From positions 1 to 64,000 of the forward strand of contig NZ_FOLC01000021.1 in the NCBI RefSeq assembly GCF_900112135.1: a DNA stretch of 64,000 bases, read 5' to 3'. Position 1 is the stretch's first letter. Every line of letters starts with the position of its first letter. Source of the stretch: Collimonas sp. OK412. GTDB taxonomy: Bacteria; Pseudomonadota; Gammaproteobacteria; Burkholderiales; Burkholderiaceae_D. The translations under genes were made by a program, and so were the position numbers. Positions 1 through 8,528 of the stretch are shown here, piece after piece. Below the pieces are notes generated by a model that searched no databases, was not told the origin of the DNA, and worked only from the letters and a program-made list of their open reading frames with translations.

Positions 1-108
1 TGCCGGCAAAGCATTTGCCACCGTCTGCACTGGAAAGCTGTTTTGTGAACAGGCAAGGACGACTTCTGCCTTTGCGACATCAACACCAATAAACAGGGGG
101 GATTGCAT
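1..108 (-). CDS. IS110-family transposase, N-terminal part (cut by window edge)
   Basis: Reading leftward from an ATG at 108 the first 36 codons stay open to the window edge. The peptide begins MQSPLFIGVDVAKAEVVLAC, which has the G-V-D-V-A-K pattern carrying the first acidic residue of the DEDD (RuvC-like) catalytic domain of IS110-type transposases, enzymes that move circular insertion sequence intermediates. An AAGGAGG ribosome binding site lies five bases before the start. The 264 bases between this gene and the next fragment (109-372) should include one end of the element, but IS110 elements lack clear terminal inverted repeats and I cannot place it. The remainder of the protein is outside the window. 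Confidence 0.8.
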   Translation of the reverse strand, partial: MQSPLFIGVDVAKAEVVLACSQNSFPVQTVANALPA

Positions 109-372
109 GAATGCCTCCTTATGGCTAGAGTAAGAATTGTCGGAGTGGCCCTCTCTTCACGTTAGCTTGCACATATCGGCGGTCCGGGCTGGCAGGCCAT
201 TAACGGCCGCTGGATTCCTCATCGACGTTGGAGAGGTGGAGTGGGAGAGATCTAATACAGTCTGTCAGTGAAAACTGCAGATGCGAAGCGTTGTCCCTCC
301 ACTCCGGCACCTTCTAGTTTCCCAGAAAGCGTCACTTCTAACCATACAAGCGAAGCGTATTACGCCGCATGT

Positions 373-834
373 TCAGTCAACATAACGCAGCATTCCCTCA
401 TCGCCACCGGCCCAGTCAGGTGGATAAACATCATTTTTCACCAGCCAATGGAAAGTAGAGTAAGGCCAATCAACGACTCGTTTCACCAAACCATGTTTAA
501 CCGGATTGATGTGGACATAATCCATGTGTGCCGCGAAATCTTTCTCATCTCGGATGAGATGCTCCCAATACCGTCTTTGCCATATGCCGCGTTCACCACG
601 CCTCTCTCGCACGGCAGAGCGCCATTCCTCGTTCGGAAGGTTTTTGGGAAAACGCATTTTGATCAACCGCCAACGCAGCGCAAAATCAGGATCGCCAACA
701 GGTAAGGAAATCACACAGTGCATGTGTTCGTGTAGTACGACCCACCCATGGATAACGAATGGATGGCTACGGCGCACATGCCGCACCGCATCGCATCGCG
801 CAATAGCGCATAGTTTCCATGGCATCCATTGCAT
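373..834 (-). pseudogene. REP-associated tyrosine transposase (RAYT), 5'-truncated
   Basis: The 153-residue product matches the Y1/IS200-like single-strand transposases found beside REP palindromes. The HUH metal motif is seen as HEHMH, the W-R-L-I-K-x-R-F stretch follows, and the nucleophile region reads YVHINPVKHGLV. The usual first 35 to 45 residues of the family (the opening beta strands) are absent: homology starts only around DAVRHVRRSHPF, after about 15 residues of unrelated sequence. Its ATG at 834 overlaps the autotransporter stop as TAATG, so it is still translatable but probably inactive. The sequence just past its 3' end (near 345-360) contains GCGTAATACGC, reminiscent of a REP flank. 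I read it as a remnant, not a working transposase. Confidence 0.72.
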
Positions 835-3800
835 TAAAAATTCCAGCGCACCCCGGCATTCGCAGCCCAGCCGCGCAAGCCCGCGCTGCCCATGCCGTGC
901 TGGTAGGTGGCTTCGCCGTAGAGCGATACGTTATTGGCAAACTGGCTGGAAGCACCTGCGCCGACGCGATAGCTGGCGCCCAGACGGCCGCCGCTAAAGG
1001 TTTCGCTGACATTCCACGCTTCGCTGGCAACGGTGACCTGCGGACGGCCGCCGATGCTGCGGACCAGGTCGGCGCGCAGGTAGGGAGCGAATTTCGGCTC
1101 GTCGGTCTTTGCCACGCGCACACCCACACGGCCTGTGGTCTGCGCTGCCGAAGCGATGTGCGTGGTCAGCCCATCGACGTCATTGAAGTTCTTGAAGTTC
1201 AGCCATTGCCGGGTCACCTGCGCTTGCGGCTCGACCGACCAGCCCTTGCCTACGGCAAACGGATAACCGACTTCCAGCGACGCTGTCCACATGTCGGCGT
1301 GGATCTTCGCCACGTTGCTGCCGCGCAGCGTTGTGCTGACGTCACCCGAGAAGCGCTGCGCACCCAGTACCGCATCCACGTAAAAACCGCTCGCCTGCTG
1401 CCAGGTCAGCCAGCCCGATACGCCATAGGCGGTGTAGTTCGCATGGCTCTCGCCATCAGCGGCCTGGGGAGTGACGCGGGTGGTGCCGAGATCAATCGCC
1501 CAGCCGGCGCGCATAGTAGAGTCGCCGGTATGCCATTTGACCAAGCTGCCGCCTGCCTGCAGCGTGTTCATCTGCTGCTCGAAGTCGTAGCCGTAGTCGT
1601 TGAAGCTCAGGTCCGAACGGTACTTCAGCTGGCCGCCCAATACGCGGGCGAACACTTCGCCGCCCAGCTGGTCATCTGATTTTCCAGCGATGTTGCGCAG
1701 CTCGCCCAACCGTTGGTGCAGCGTGTCGAGGGTGCGTGAACCGTAGTTGAACAGGGCTGTCGGTGCGACCAGGTAGGATGGTATTTGCGGCACGACCGCG
1801 ATCCGGCCTGGATTCGGCACCTCTGGTTCGCCAGGTCCCTCAGGTTTGTCGATCTCGCCAGGATCTCCGGGTTCTCCAGGCTCACATCCGCCTTCGCAGA
1901 CAAAGGTATTGCCCAAACGGTAATCCCAGTTTAGCCCGCCGCCCGGCAGCAAACTTTGCGACGGATCGGTCTCGCCCGGGCCGAACGCATGCAAGGTGTA
2001 TTGCCATGGGCCGGCAGCCACGTAGCCACCCTTGAGCGCGAATGCGCCGGCGTGAGAATCCCCGCCTACCTGTACTATTGAAATCCCTTCATCGGCATCG
2101 ACCACACCGCTCTTGCGCAAGTCAGTCAGTGCTCCGGTGCCGGTCGGCTTGACCTCGATCAGGGTGGTGCCGGTGGCGTTACCCTCGACCAGCAGGCGGT
2201 TGGTGTGCTGGTTAGCCAGCGCACCGCCTTCGTTGAGCACCGTGTTCAACGCCACCACGCCGTTCTGGCCGGCGATGTCGCCTTGCACAGTCAGCGTATG
2301 GTAGTTGCCACCCGCCGGGTCGGCAAACGAGACCAGGCCGGCATGGCTCAGGTTCTGCACCGTCGAACTGCCGGCCATTTGCCACTGGCTGCCGGCGTCC
2401 AGCGACAGGTTGCGCACGGTACTGGTCGTACCGTTCCACAGCGACCGGTTCTCCAGCGATACATCGACGATGGCGTTGCCATTGGCGACGATATCGCCAA
2501 CAGCATGTACGCCGCCATTCATGGCCAGGCTGGTTTGCGTGTCGGCGCCGGCATTGAGCAGCACGCCGGTGCCGCTGCTGACCTGCGTGCCGTTGAGCAG
2601 GCTGACCTGCACCGGCACGGCTGCCGCGCGGACGGCAGGATCGGCAACCACTTCGATCGCTGCGCCGTCAGTGCTGTTCAACACACTGTTGCTGACGCGA
2701 GCCGTTGCGGCTAGCGCTCCGTTTTGCAACAGCAGCGCCGCACCGTCTGCGCCAATAGCCTGGATCGAGGTATCGATAAAGGTAGCGTCGCCGCCGGCAG
2801 CGATCAGAGCGCCGACCGCTCCGGCGCCGCTGGCTTGCACTTTGCCGCCTTGAAACACCAAGGTACTGGTGGCGCTATCACCTGCAGCGCCGGCTTGCAG
2901 GGCGCGACTATTCGCCCCTTCCGTGTATACAGGCGCATTAAGGAGTTTCGCTGACCCGCCGCCGACCGCCTGTACGCCGATGCCGCCTTCACCAGTGGTG
3001 CCGAACGAACCGTTGGACACCAGCAGTTCAGCGGCCGGACCGTCTACACGTGCGCCGACACTATTCACACCGCTAGTTATGATGTGCGTGCCATCCATCG
3101 CCAGCACGGCACTGGCGCCGCCAGTGTCGAGCACCTGCAAGGTGATAGCATTGTCGGCCGATGACGATACCCAGGTATCCAGCAACGTTGCGCTGCCGCC
3201 ACCCGCCCCCACCGTGACAGCATCGCCCTCGCTGCTGATGTATCCGCCCCGAACCACTGCGCTGCCCCCCTGATTGACGACCAGGCCCTGCGCACCGTCT
3301 CCGTTGCTAATTAGCAAAACGTCGGCAAGACTGATCAAACTCCCGCTGCCCGTCGCCAAAGCGCCGATACTGTGTGCGGTGCCGCCCGTGAGCCCGGCAT
3401 CCACCTGGAGGACGCCGTTACTCATCGTGATGACGGAACCCGAACCGGCATTGAGGCCATAGGCATTCGTGAAGCCACCGGCTGAGTTCAGGCTTGCTCT
3501 TACGTAGACGCTGGTATCGGCCAGATCGACGCGGGTGCCGCTGTTGAAAGCAGCAACACCGATGAAGGGGTCTTTCCTATTGATACTGCCGCCACTGGCC
3601 GACACAAAGATAGTGCTGTTAGTCACAGCAACCTGAGCATTGCCGGATGCGCCGATGCCGGTAGCCAGACCTCCAGGATTGTTTGATACTTCGAGCATGC
3701 TGTCCGCCACGGATACCTGCGCACGGCTCGAAGCACTTACGCCGGTACTACCAAAGGCGCCAGAACCCGTAGTAGTCAAGGATGTGTTGCGGATATTGAG

Positions 3801-4475
3801 AAGGGCGGAATTGGAGGCGCTGGCACCGCTCTGAGAAGCAATCACTGTACCATTCTCAAAATCGAGCTGACTGCCGGTACCTGTCACCAACATGCCGAGC
3901 CCGAAAGTACCAGTGGCCAGCACGTTAACTGCATTGGCAGTCAATGTGCTGCGGCTGTTTACATTTAATCCAATGACGGTACCGGCGCCATTGCTGAGAT
4001 CGCTGTTTGATACCGTGATGTCGCTGTTGGTCAAAATGACTTGCGAAGCGTCTTGAGCATAAACACCTCTTATATCGGCACGGGTATCACCGGCCACAAC
4101 ATTAATGGCTGTGCTATCCATCTTCAAAGTTGCCAGGCTGCTGACCGCCGCACCAGTGCCGACACTGGTGATACTGCCTCCCCGAAAGTCGATCAGGCTG
4201 CCAGCGTCAGTGACGCTCACACCCGGGAAGCTAACCAATGTGTTAACTACATTCACCGGACCGCTGGTAGTAATGCTGCCACCTCCGAAAGCCTCCAAGG
4301 CAGCAAGACCACCGTTCGCCTCATAATCTCCCGAGGCGATCAGATGCTCACCAGGCCCGGCCACCAGCGGCGGATTGGCCGCATGGACGGAGGCAAATGG
4401 CGCGCATAGCAGGCTGCTGATGGCAAGCGCAAGGGTGCGCTTTCTGAGCGCAGGCGGGGAAGTCAATGTTTTCAT
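834..4475 (-). CDS. Autotransporter (type Va) with repetitive passenger and C-terminal beta-barrel
   Basis: The 1213-residue protein starts with a Sec signal (MKTLTSPPALRKRTLALAIS, cleaved after VHA near residue 32). A long passenger (about 33-880) is rich in G, S, T, N, V and A with alternating short strands such as VTNSTIFV and ISLADVLLI, the pattern of a pertactin-like right-handed beta-helix. A Gly/Pro/Glu-rich hinge with two cysteine pairs (near 870-900) precedes a barrel of roughly 285 residues ending in the aromatic signature GVRWNF, which is needed for insertion by the BAM complex. The passenger should be displayed outside the cell; adhesion is the usual role of such proteins, but nothing visible shows the ligand. 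No protease triad was recognised. No strong ribosome binding site precedes the ATG. Confidence 0.9.
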   Translation of the reverse strand: MKTLTSPPALRKRTLALAISSLLCAPFASVHAANPPLVAGPGEHLIASGDYEANGGLAALEAFGGGSITTSGPVNVVNTLVSFPGVSVTDAGSLIDFRGGSITSVGTGAAVSSLATLKMDSTAINVVAGDTRADIRGVYAQDASQVILTNSDITVSNSDLSNGAGTVIGLNVNSRSTLTANAVNVLATGTFGLGMLVTGTGSQLDFENGTVIASQSGASASNSALLNIRNTSLTTTGSGAFGSTGVSASSRAQVSVADSMLEVSNNPGGLATGIGASGNAQVAVTNSTIFVSASGGSINRKDPFIGVAAFNSGTRVDLADTSVYVRASLNSAGGFTNAYGLNAGSGSVITMSNGVLQVDAGLTGGTAHSIGALATGSGSLISLADVLLISNGDGAQGLVVNQGGSAVVRGGYISSEGDAVTVGAGGGSATLLDTWVSSSADNAITLQVLDTGGASAVLAMDGTHIITSGVNSVGARVDGPAAELLVSNGSFGTTGEGGIGVQAVGGGSAKLLNAPVYTEGANSRALQAGAAGDSATSTLVFQGGKVQASGAGAVGALIAAGGDATFIDTSIQAIGADGAALLLQNGALAATARVSNSVLNSTDGAAIEVVADPAVRAAAVPVQVSLLNGTQVSSGTGVLLNAGADTQTSLAMNGGVHAVGDIVANGNAIVDVSLENRSLWNGTTSTVRNLSLDAGSQWQMAGSSTVQNLSHAGLVSFADPAGGNYHTLTVQGDIAGQNGVVALNTVLNEGGALANQHTNRLLVEGNATGTTLIEVKPTGTGALTDLRKSGVVDADEGISIVQVGGDSHAGAFALKGGYVAAGPWQYTLHAFGPGETDPSQSLLPGGGLNWDYRLGNTFVCEGGCEPGEPGDPGEIDKPEGPGEPEVPNPGRIAVVPQIPSYLVAPTALFNYGSRTLDTLHQRLGELRNIAGKSDDQLGGEVFARVLGGQLKYRSDLSFNDYGYDFEQQMNTLQAGGSLVKWHTGDSTMRAGWAIDLGTTRVTPQAADGESHANYTAYGVSGWLTWQQASGFYVDAVLGAQRFSGDVSTTLRGSNVAKIHADMWTASLEVGYPFAVGKGWSVEPQAQVTRQWLNFKNFNDVDGLTTHIASAAQTTGRVGVRVAKTDEPKFAPYLRADLVRSIGGRPQVTVASEAWNVSETFSGGRLGASYRVGAGASSQFANNVSLYGEATYQHGMGSAGLRGWAANAGVRWNF

Positions 4476-4830
4476 GATTGTTGCAGTTGATAATCAACGC
4501 TTGTTGTATTCAACTCGCAACTATGCGGAACAGCGCCTTTGAGACAAATAGGAAAAGTCTTAAATTAAATTACATTAAGAAAATTCTTAAGTGAGAGCTG
4601 GGAATATGCCCGGAAGAAATCGATCTCTGATGCGCCAGGCAGCACTTGCCGGCCTCCCGACATCAGCTGCCGAGGCAAACCATGACTGAAGCCGGCGCGC
4701 CAACCATGGCCATCGCCTGCCGATGTCCATTGCCTTATATGTGGCAATGGATAGTTTAAGGCAACATCATTTGACGATAATAAAAAAGCAACGCAAACTT
4801 CCACTTCCGACATACTTTGAATCAATCCAC
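4476..4830. other. AT-rich divergent intergenic region
   Basis: This 355-base stretch separates the leftward autotransporter from the rightward KilA-N gene and must hold both promoters. It is clearly more AT-rich than its surroundings around 4500-4600 and 4735-4800. A 13-base palindrome, GTTGATAATCAAC, lies at 4486-4498, only 11 bases before the autotransporter start, where a bound protein could block expression. An ATG at 4723 is in frame with the KilA-N gene, but the extra 36 codons do not look like part of the domain. I see no other gene here. Confidence 0.5.
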
Positions 4831-5658
4831 ATGAAAAACCGCAGCATCACCGTACATGGTACAGAAGTGACCATCACGACACGCCATGAACAGGACTACA
4901 TCGCCCTGACTGACATGGTTAAAAACTTCGACGGCGGAAGCGCTTTGATTGAGCAATGGCTGAAGAACAAGGACACCGTACTGTTTCTAGGGGTCTGGGA
5001 GCAAATCAACAACCCTGATTTTAATTCCCCCGAATTCGAGGGAATTAAAAATAAGGCAGGACACAATAGTTTCTATCTGTCGGCAAAGAAGTGGATTGAC
5101 GCAACGGGTGCCATTGGCCTACATGCCAAGGCAGGTCGCTATGGTGGAACTTATGCCCACCGCGATATTGCTTTCGAGTTCGGTTCTTGGCTCAGTCCGG
5201 AATTCAAGCTTTACCTTATCAAAGAATTCCAACGCCTCAAAGACGAAGAAGCCCGCACTACATCACTGGAATGGAGTTTTCAACGCACGCTGGCCAAGGT
5301 TAACTATCGCATTCACGCAGACGCCATCAAAGAACACTTGATTCCGCAGAAACTCACCCAAACACAAACCAGCACGGCGTACGCCAGCGAGGCTGATTTG
5401 CTGAACGTGGCGCTGTTCGGCATGACAGCAGCTCAGTGGCGGCAAGCGAATCCCAAGGAGCCAGGCAATATGCGGGATGCGGCAACACTGGAGCAATTGG
5501 TCGTGCTGTCGAATATGGAAAGCATCAATGCTGTCTTGATTCATCAGGGATTGGCAGCGTCAGAGCGCCTGGTGCAGCTGAATGCGATTGCGATGACGCA
5601 AATGCGGTCTTTGGTTGGGTTGGGGACTGTGAAGCTGTTGGGTGAAGCACCGAAATAA
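4831..5658 (+). CDS. KilA-N domain protein
   Basis: The 275-residue product begins MKNRSITVHGTEVTIT and carries an N-terminal KilA-N domain (about residues 10-140) with the family landmarks YIALTDMVK, LIEQWLKNKDT and RYGGTYAHRDIAFEFGSWLS. This is a DNA-binding fold of phage and bacterial chromosomal proteins, named from the P1 lethal KilA protein. The C-terminal part (150-275) is helical and matches the extension seen in stand-alone bacterial members. An in-frame ATG at 4723 would add 36 residues of basic, uncharacteristic sequence, so I chose 4831, although no good ribosome binding site is seen. The gene is alone, in AT-richer DNA beside transposase remnants, which suggests acquisition by transfer. 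Its function is unknown. Confidence 0.82.
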   Translation: MKNRSITVHGTEVTITTRHEQDYIALTDMVKNFDGGSALIEQWLKNKDTVLFLGVWEQINNPDFNSPEFEGIKNKAGHNSFYLSAKKWIDATGAIGLHAKAGRYGGTYAHRDIAFEFGSWLSPEFKLYLIKEFQRLKDEEARTTSLEWSFQRTLAKVNYRIHADAIKEHLIPQKLTQTQTSTAYASEADLLNVALFGMTAAQWRQANPKEPGNMRDAATLEQLVVLSNMESINAVLIHQGLAASERLVQLNAIAMTQMRSLVGLGTVKLLGEAPK

Positions 5659-5985
5659 TGCGGCAAGACGTACTGTGTGGGGCGTCAATAGATTCAATGG
5701 TTTCCGACAAGTTTTTATGGGAACGAAGTGTGGGTTGAAGCTTGTTATGATTTTGGAGTTTAGATCTACAGGATGCGGGATGCGCCTCACCGCATTGCAG
5801 AGGCTGAAGGGAACAAGGCTGAAAATTCTTATGCCAGCTGCGGAATTGTCCGCAGCCTGGCGCGCGGGAGAATCGGGCGCGATGCCGGCCCGCTGATATT
5901 TAAGCAAAAACTTAGACTAAGAAAAAACTTAGAACACGGCCCGGACATCCGCATGTCCGAACACGTCAGACGCCGTCAGACGCAG
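5659..5985. other. Intergenic region without recognised features
   Basis: These 327 bases lie between the KilA-N gene and the convergent LysE-type exporter. They should contain the transcription ends of both, but I see no strong hairpin with a T-tract. Short open frames here have no recognisable features or ribosome binding sites. An A-rich segment (AAGCAAAAACTTAGACTAAG, about 5902-5921) is the only compositional oddity. Confidence 0.4.
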
Positions 5986-6627
5986 TCAGGCGCTACGCTT
6001 GACAAAAAACAAGGCTGTCCCCACTCCCATCAGCACACCGCCGAAGAAACGGTTCTGTTTCCTGACCGCGCGCGCATCGCGGAAATAGCCTTGCATGGTC
6101 GATGCAGCAAAGGCGTAGCTGTGCATCACCACCAGGTCGACCGTGCACATGGTGACGGCCAGCAGCAGCAACTGCGGCAGCAAGGCGCTGCCGGCGCTGA
6201 TGAATTGCGGCAGCACCGCCACCATGAAAATGATTCCCTTGGGATTGGTGGCGTTGGTCATGAAGCCCAGCAGCATGCGCTTGCGCATGGTCGGCGGCGT
6301 CGATTGCAGGGCCGGCTCTGGCTGCTGCAGCGCGGCGGCGTCGACCTTGGCGCGCCACTGGCTCAGGCCGAGGTAGATCAGGTACAGCGCGCCGACCGTC
6401 TTGACCACCGTGAACATGGTTTCGGACGCCAGCAGGATCGAGCCGACGCCGGCGCCGGCCACAAACAGGATCAGCAGCAAACCCAGCTGCAGGCCAGCGA
6501 TGGTGGCCGAGGTTTTCTTGACGCCGTACGACAAGCCATGCGACATCGACAACACCGCGCCGGAACCGGGAGAAATGGCGATCAGCCAGCAGGCGGCGAA
6601 AAAGGTAAACCAGGTATGGAAGTTCAT
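5986..6627 (-). CDS. LysE/RhtB family amino acid exporter
   Basis: A 213-residue inner-membrane protein with about six hydrophobic segments. The N-terminal motif ISPGSGAVLSMSHGLSYG is the signature of the LysE/RhtB superfamily (the P-G-P region, here PGSG), and GFMTNATNPKGIIF is the second conserved loop. Members export amino acids, homoserine lactone or related metabolites by proton exchange; the substrate cannot be read from sequence. The ATG at 6627 (MNFHTW) is preferred over an upstream TTG in frame; the preceding sequence has no clear ribosome binding site. A second family member lies at 9981-10628 with different sequence. It converges on the KilA-N gene and is divergent from the porin gene. 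Confidence 0.88.
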   Translation of the reverse strand: MNFHTWFTFFAACWLIAISPGSGAVLSMSHGLSYGVKKTSATIAGLQLGLLLILFVAGAGVGSILLASETMFTVVKTVGALYLIYLGLSQWRAKVDAAALQQPEPALQSTPPTMRKRMLLGFMTNATNPKGIIFMVAVLPQFISAGSALLPQLLLLAVTMCTVDLVVMHSYAFAASTMQGYFRDARAVRKQNRFFGGVLMGVGTALFFVKRSA

Positions 6628-6856
6628 GATCAAAAAAAGAGGATTTAACGGCCTTGGACGGAATTCAGGAGGATATCACCGACCGCCGATCCTGGCTTGC
6701 GCGCAGGCGCTGCAAAATTACCACAGGAACTTTTCAGCACACGCCCCGCGCCGCGATTATTTTTAAAAAACTTGAGCTAAGTCAACGCAACGCAGCCGCC
6801 GATGGCAGCACTCTGAACCGTCGTACAAAAAATTTTCCTATAACGATGGAGACAAC

Positions 6857-8443
6857 ATGACGTTCAGGCTGAAGCCGCTGCAAGCGGCATTTATCGTTGC
6901 ATTTTCCCTTCCCTCACTGACACTGTCCACCGCGGCCAAGGCCGACCCGGCAACCGATGCCCGCATCGAAGCGCTGGAACAGCAGGTAAAACTGCTGACC
7001 ACAAAACTGCAGCAGGTATCGACTAAACAAGACGCTCCGGTTACTGCTGCGGCGGAAGTCGCCGCAGCACCTGCGGCATCGCCGGCGCTGGGTGAACGAG
7101 CGCGCAAGTTCTTCGAGGCGATCAAGGATGTCGAGTTCTACGGCAACCTGGATGTGTCGGTCGACGGCAGCACCAAGGGCTTGAAGAATTCCTATAACGA
7201 CGTCGGCGGCAACCGGGTGGTGTCGCCGGTCGGGCAAAACGGCTGGCAATCCGACCTGTCCACCAACCTGTCCTACGTCGGCATACGCGGCAAGCATCCG
7301 GTGGGCGACACCTTGTCGCTGGTCTATCAGCTGGAAACGCAGATCGACATTACCGCTACAGCCGGTTCCGCCAATTCCACCAGTGCTCAGGACACTACCG
7401 TCAAAGGCGCGCTGACCACGCGCAACAGTTATGTCGGACTGGCCGACGCCAGGTGGGGCGCGGTCAAGATCGGCAAGACCGACGCGCCGTACAAGACCTC
7501 CACCGCGCGCATGAATCCTTTCTCCGGCATGTGGGGCGACTACTCGGTCATCATGGGCAATACCGGCGGCGACAACCGGGTCGAATTCGGCACCCGCCTC
7601 GACCATGCGCTCTGGTACGAATCGCCCAAGTGGCATGGCTGGAGTTTCAATGCGCTGATCTCGCCGGGCCAGAACCGCGGTTATGAAAACGCGATCCAGG
7701 CCAGCGGCGAATCGAGCTGCACCGGCGGCAATATCCCGGGCAGCGGCGGCGGCGCGATCGCTTGCGTCGACGGCAGCTACGGCACCGCCTACAGCGCCAA
7801 CGTCGCCTATGAAAACGGACCGCTGTACGTGACCGGCGCCTATGAACTGCATTCCAGGGTCAACCGCACCGGCGATGTGGCCGGTACGCCACAGGCGCTG
7901 GCCAGCCCGATAGGATTGGATCCGAACGATGTCGGCAATGAATACGCGTACAAGATCGGCGCCCAGTACGCCTTCCCGACCAAGACCACGGTGAGCGCCA
8001 TCTACGAGGTGATGCGCAGGAATATCCCGGCCTACCTGAACGAGCAGAACGAGCGCTCGCGCAACGGTTACTGGCTGGCGCTGACGCAGGAACTGACACC
8101 GGACGACAGCCTCTCGGTCGGCTGGGCCCACGCTAACGCCACGCCTGGCGACCCGGGCCAGCATAACACCAGCGCGGCCGACGGCATCGGCACCATCAGC
8201 CCGGACAATGCCGCCAACATGTACACCGTGGCGTATAAACACAAGATCGACAAGCAGACCACCTGGTATGCCAACTATGCGGTGACCGCCAACCACGCCC
8301 TGGCCCACTATGACCTGGGGGCGGGCGGACGCGGCGTGACGACCGATTGCCATGACGGCCAGACGATTGCGGCGGGTGCGCCGAACTGTTATGCGGGAGG
8401 ACGACTGCAAGGCGTGTCGGCGGGCGTGAATTACAAGTTCTGA
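6857..8443 (+). CDS. Outer-membrane porin with N-terminal coiled coil
   Basis: A 528-residue Gram-negative porin. The signal peptide is cleaved after TAAKA (about residue 29). A short heptad segment, RIEALEQQVKLLTTKLQQV (about 36-54), predicts a periplasmic trimeric coiled coil and is followed by an Ala/Pro linker. The barrel starts near VEFYGNLDVSVDG and ends with VSAGVNYKF, whose terminal Phe is the BAM recognition signal. GKTDAPYKTSTARMNPF resembles the conserved loop 3 entry of betaproteobacterial porins. It would form a trimeric diffusion channel. Start: GGAGACAAC before ATG. Longer than the typical 350-400-residue members, partly because of the coiled coil and long loops (for example around CTGGNIPGSGGG). 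Substrate unknown. Confidence 0.9.
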   Translation: MTFRLKPLQAAFIVAFSLPSLTLSTAAKADPATDARIEALEQQVKLLTTKLQQVSTKQDAPVTAAAEVAAAPAASPALGERARKFFEAIKDVEFYGNLDVSVDGSTKGLKNSYNDVGGNRVVSPVGQNGWQSDLSTNLSYVGIRGKHPVGDTLSLVYQLETQIDITATAGSANSTSAQDTTVKGALTTRNSYVGLADARWGAVKIGKTDAPYKTSTARMNPFSGMWGDYSVIMGNTGGDNRVEFGTRLDHALWYESPKWHGWSFNALISPGQNRGYENAIQASGESSCTGGNIPGSGGGAIACVDGSYGTAYSANVAYENGPLYVTGAYELHSRVNRTGDVAGTPQALASPIGLDPNDVGNEYAYKIGAQYAFPTKTTVSAIYEVMRRNIPAYLNEQNERSRNGYWLALTQELTPDDSLSVGWAHANATPGDPGQHNTSAADGIGTISPDNAANMYTVAYKHKIDKQTTWYANYAVTANHALAHYDLGAGGRGVTTDCHDGQTIAAGAPNCYAGGRLQGVSAGVNYKF

Positions 8444-8485
8444 GCAGGGTGGGCAGTTGCACCCGCAGGAATCCAGCTCGGTACC

Positions 8486-8511
8486 GCGTGGGCAAGAATC
8501 CTTGCCCACGC
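8486..8511. repeat. Perfect 11-bp inverted repeat (REP-like or terminator stem)
   Basis: GCGTGGGCAAG, a four-base loop AATC, then CTTGCCCACGC form a perfect hairpin between the convergent porin and cfa genes. There is no T-tract on either side, so it is not a classical terminator. It could stop transcription with Rho or protect mRNA 3' ends, and its GTGGGCA core is like dispersed palindromes in related genomes. A second small palindrome, CCCTATCG-TATCGAA-CGATAGGG (8526-8548), overlaps the cfa stop codon. Confidence 0.55.
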
Positions 8512-8528
8512 TACTCTCTTCCTGCTCC

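Noticed and set aside
819-1679. 286-codon open frame on the plus strand opposite the autotransporter barrel
   Set aside because: It is antisense to a clearly coding region with a complete barrel and terminal Phe; composition is that of a GC-rich shadow frame.
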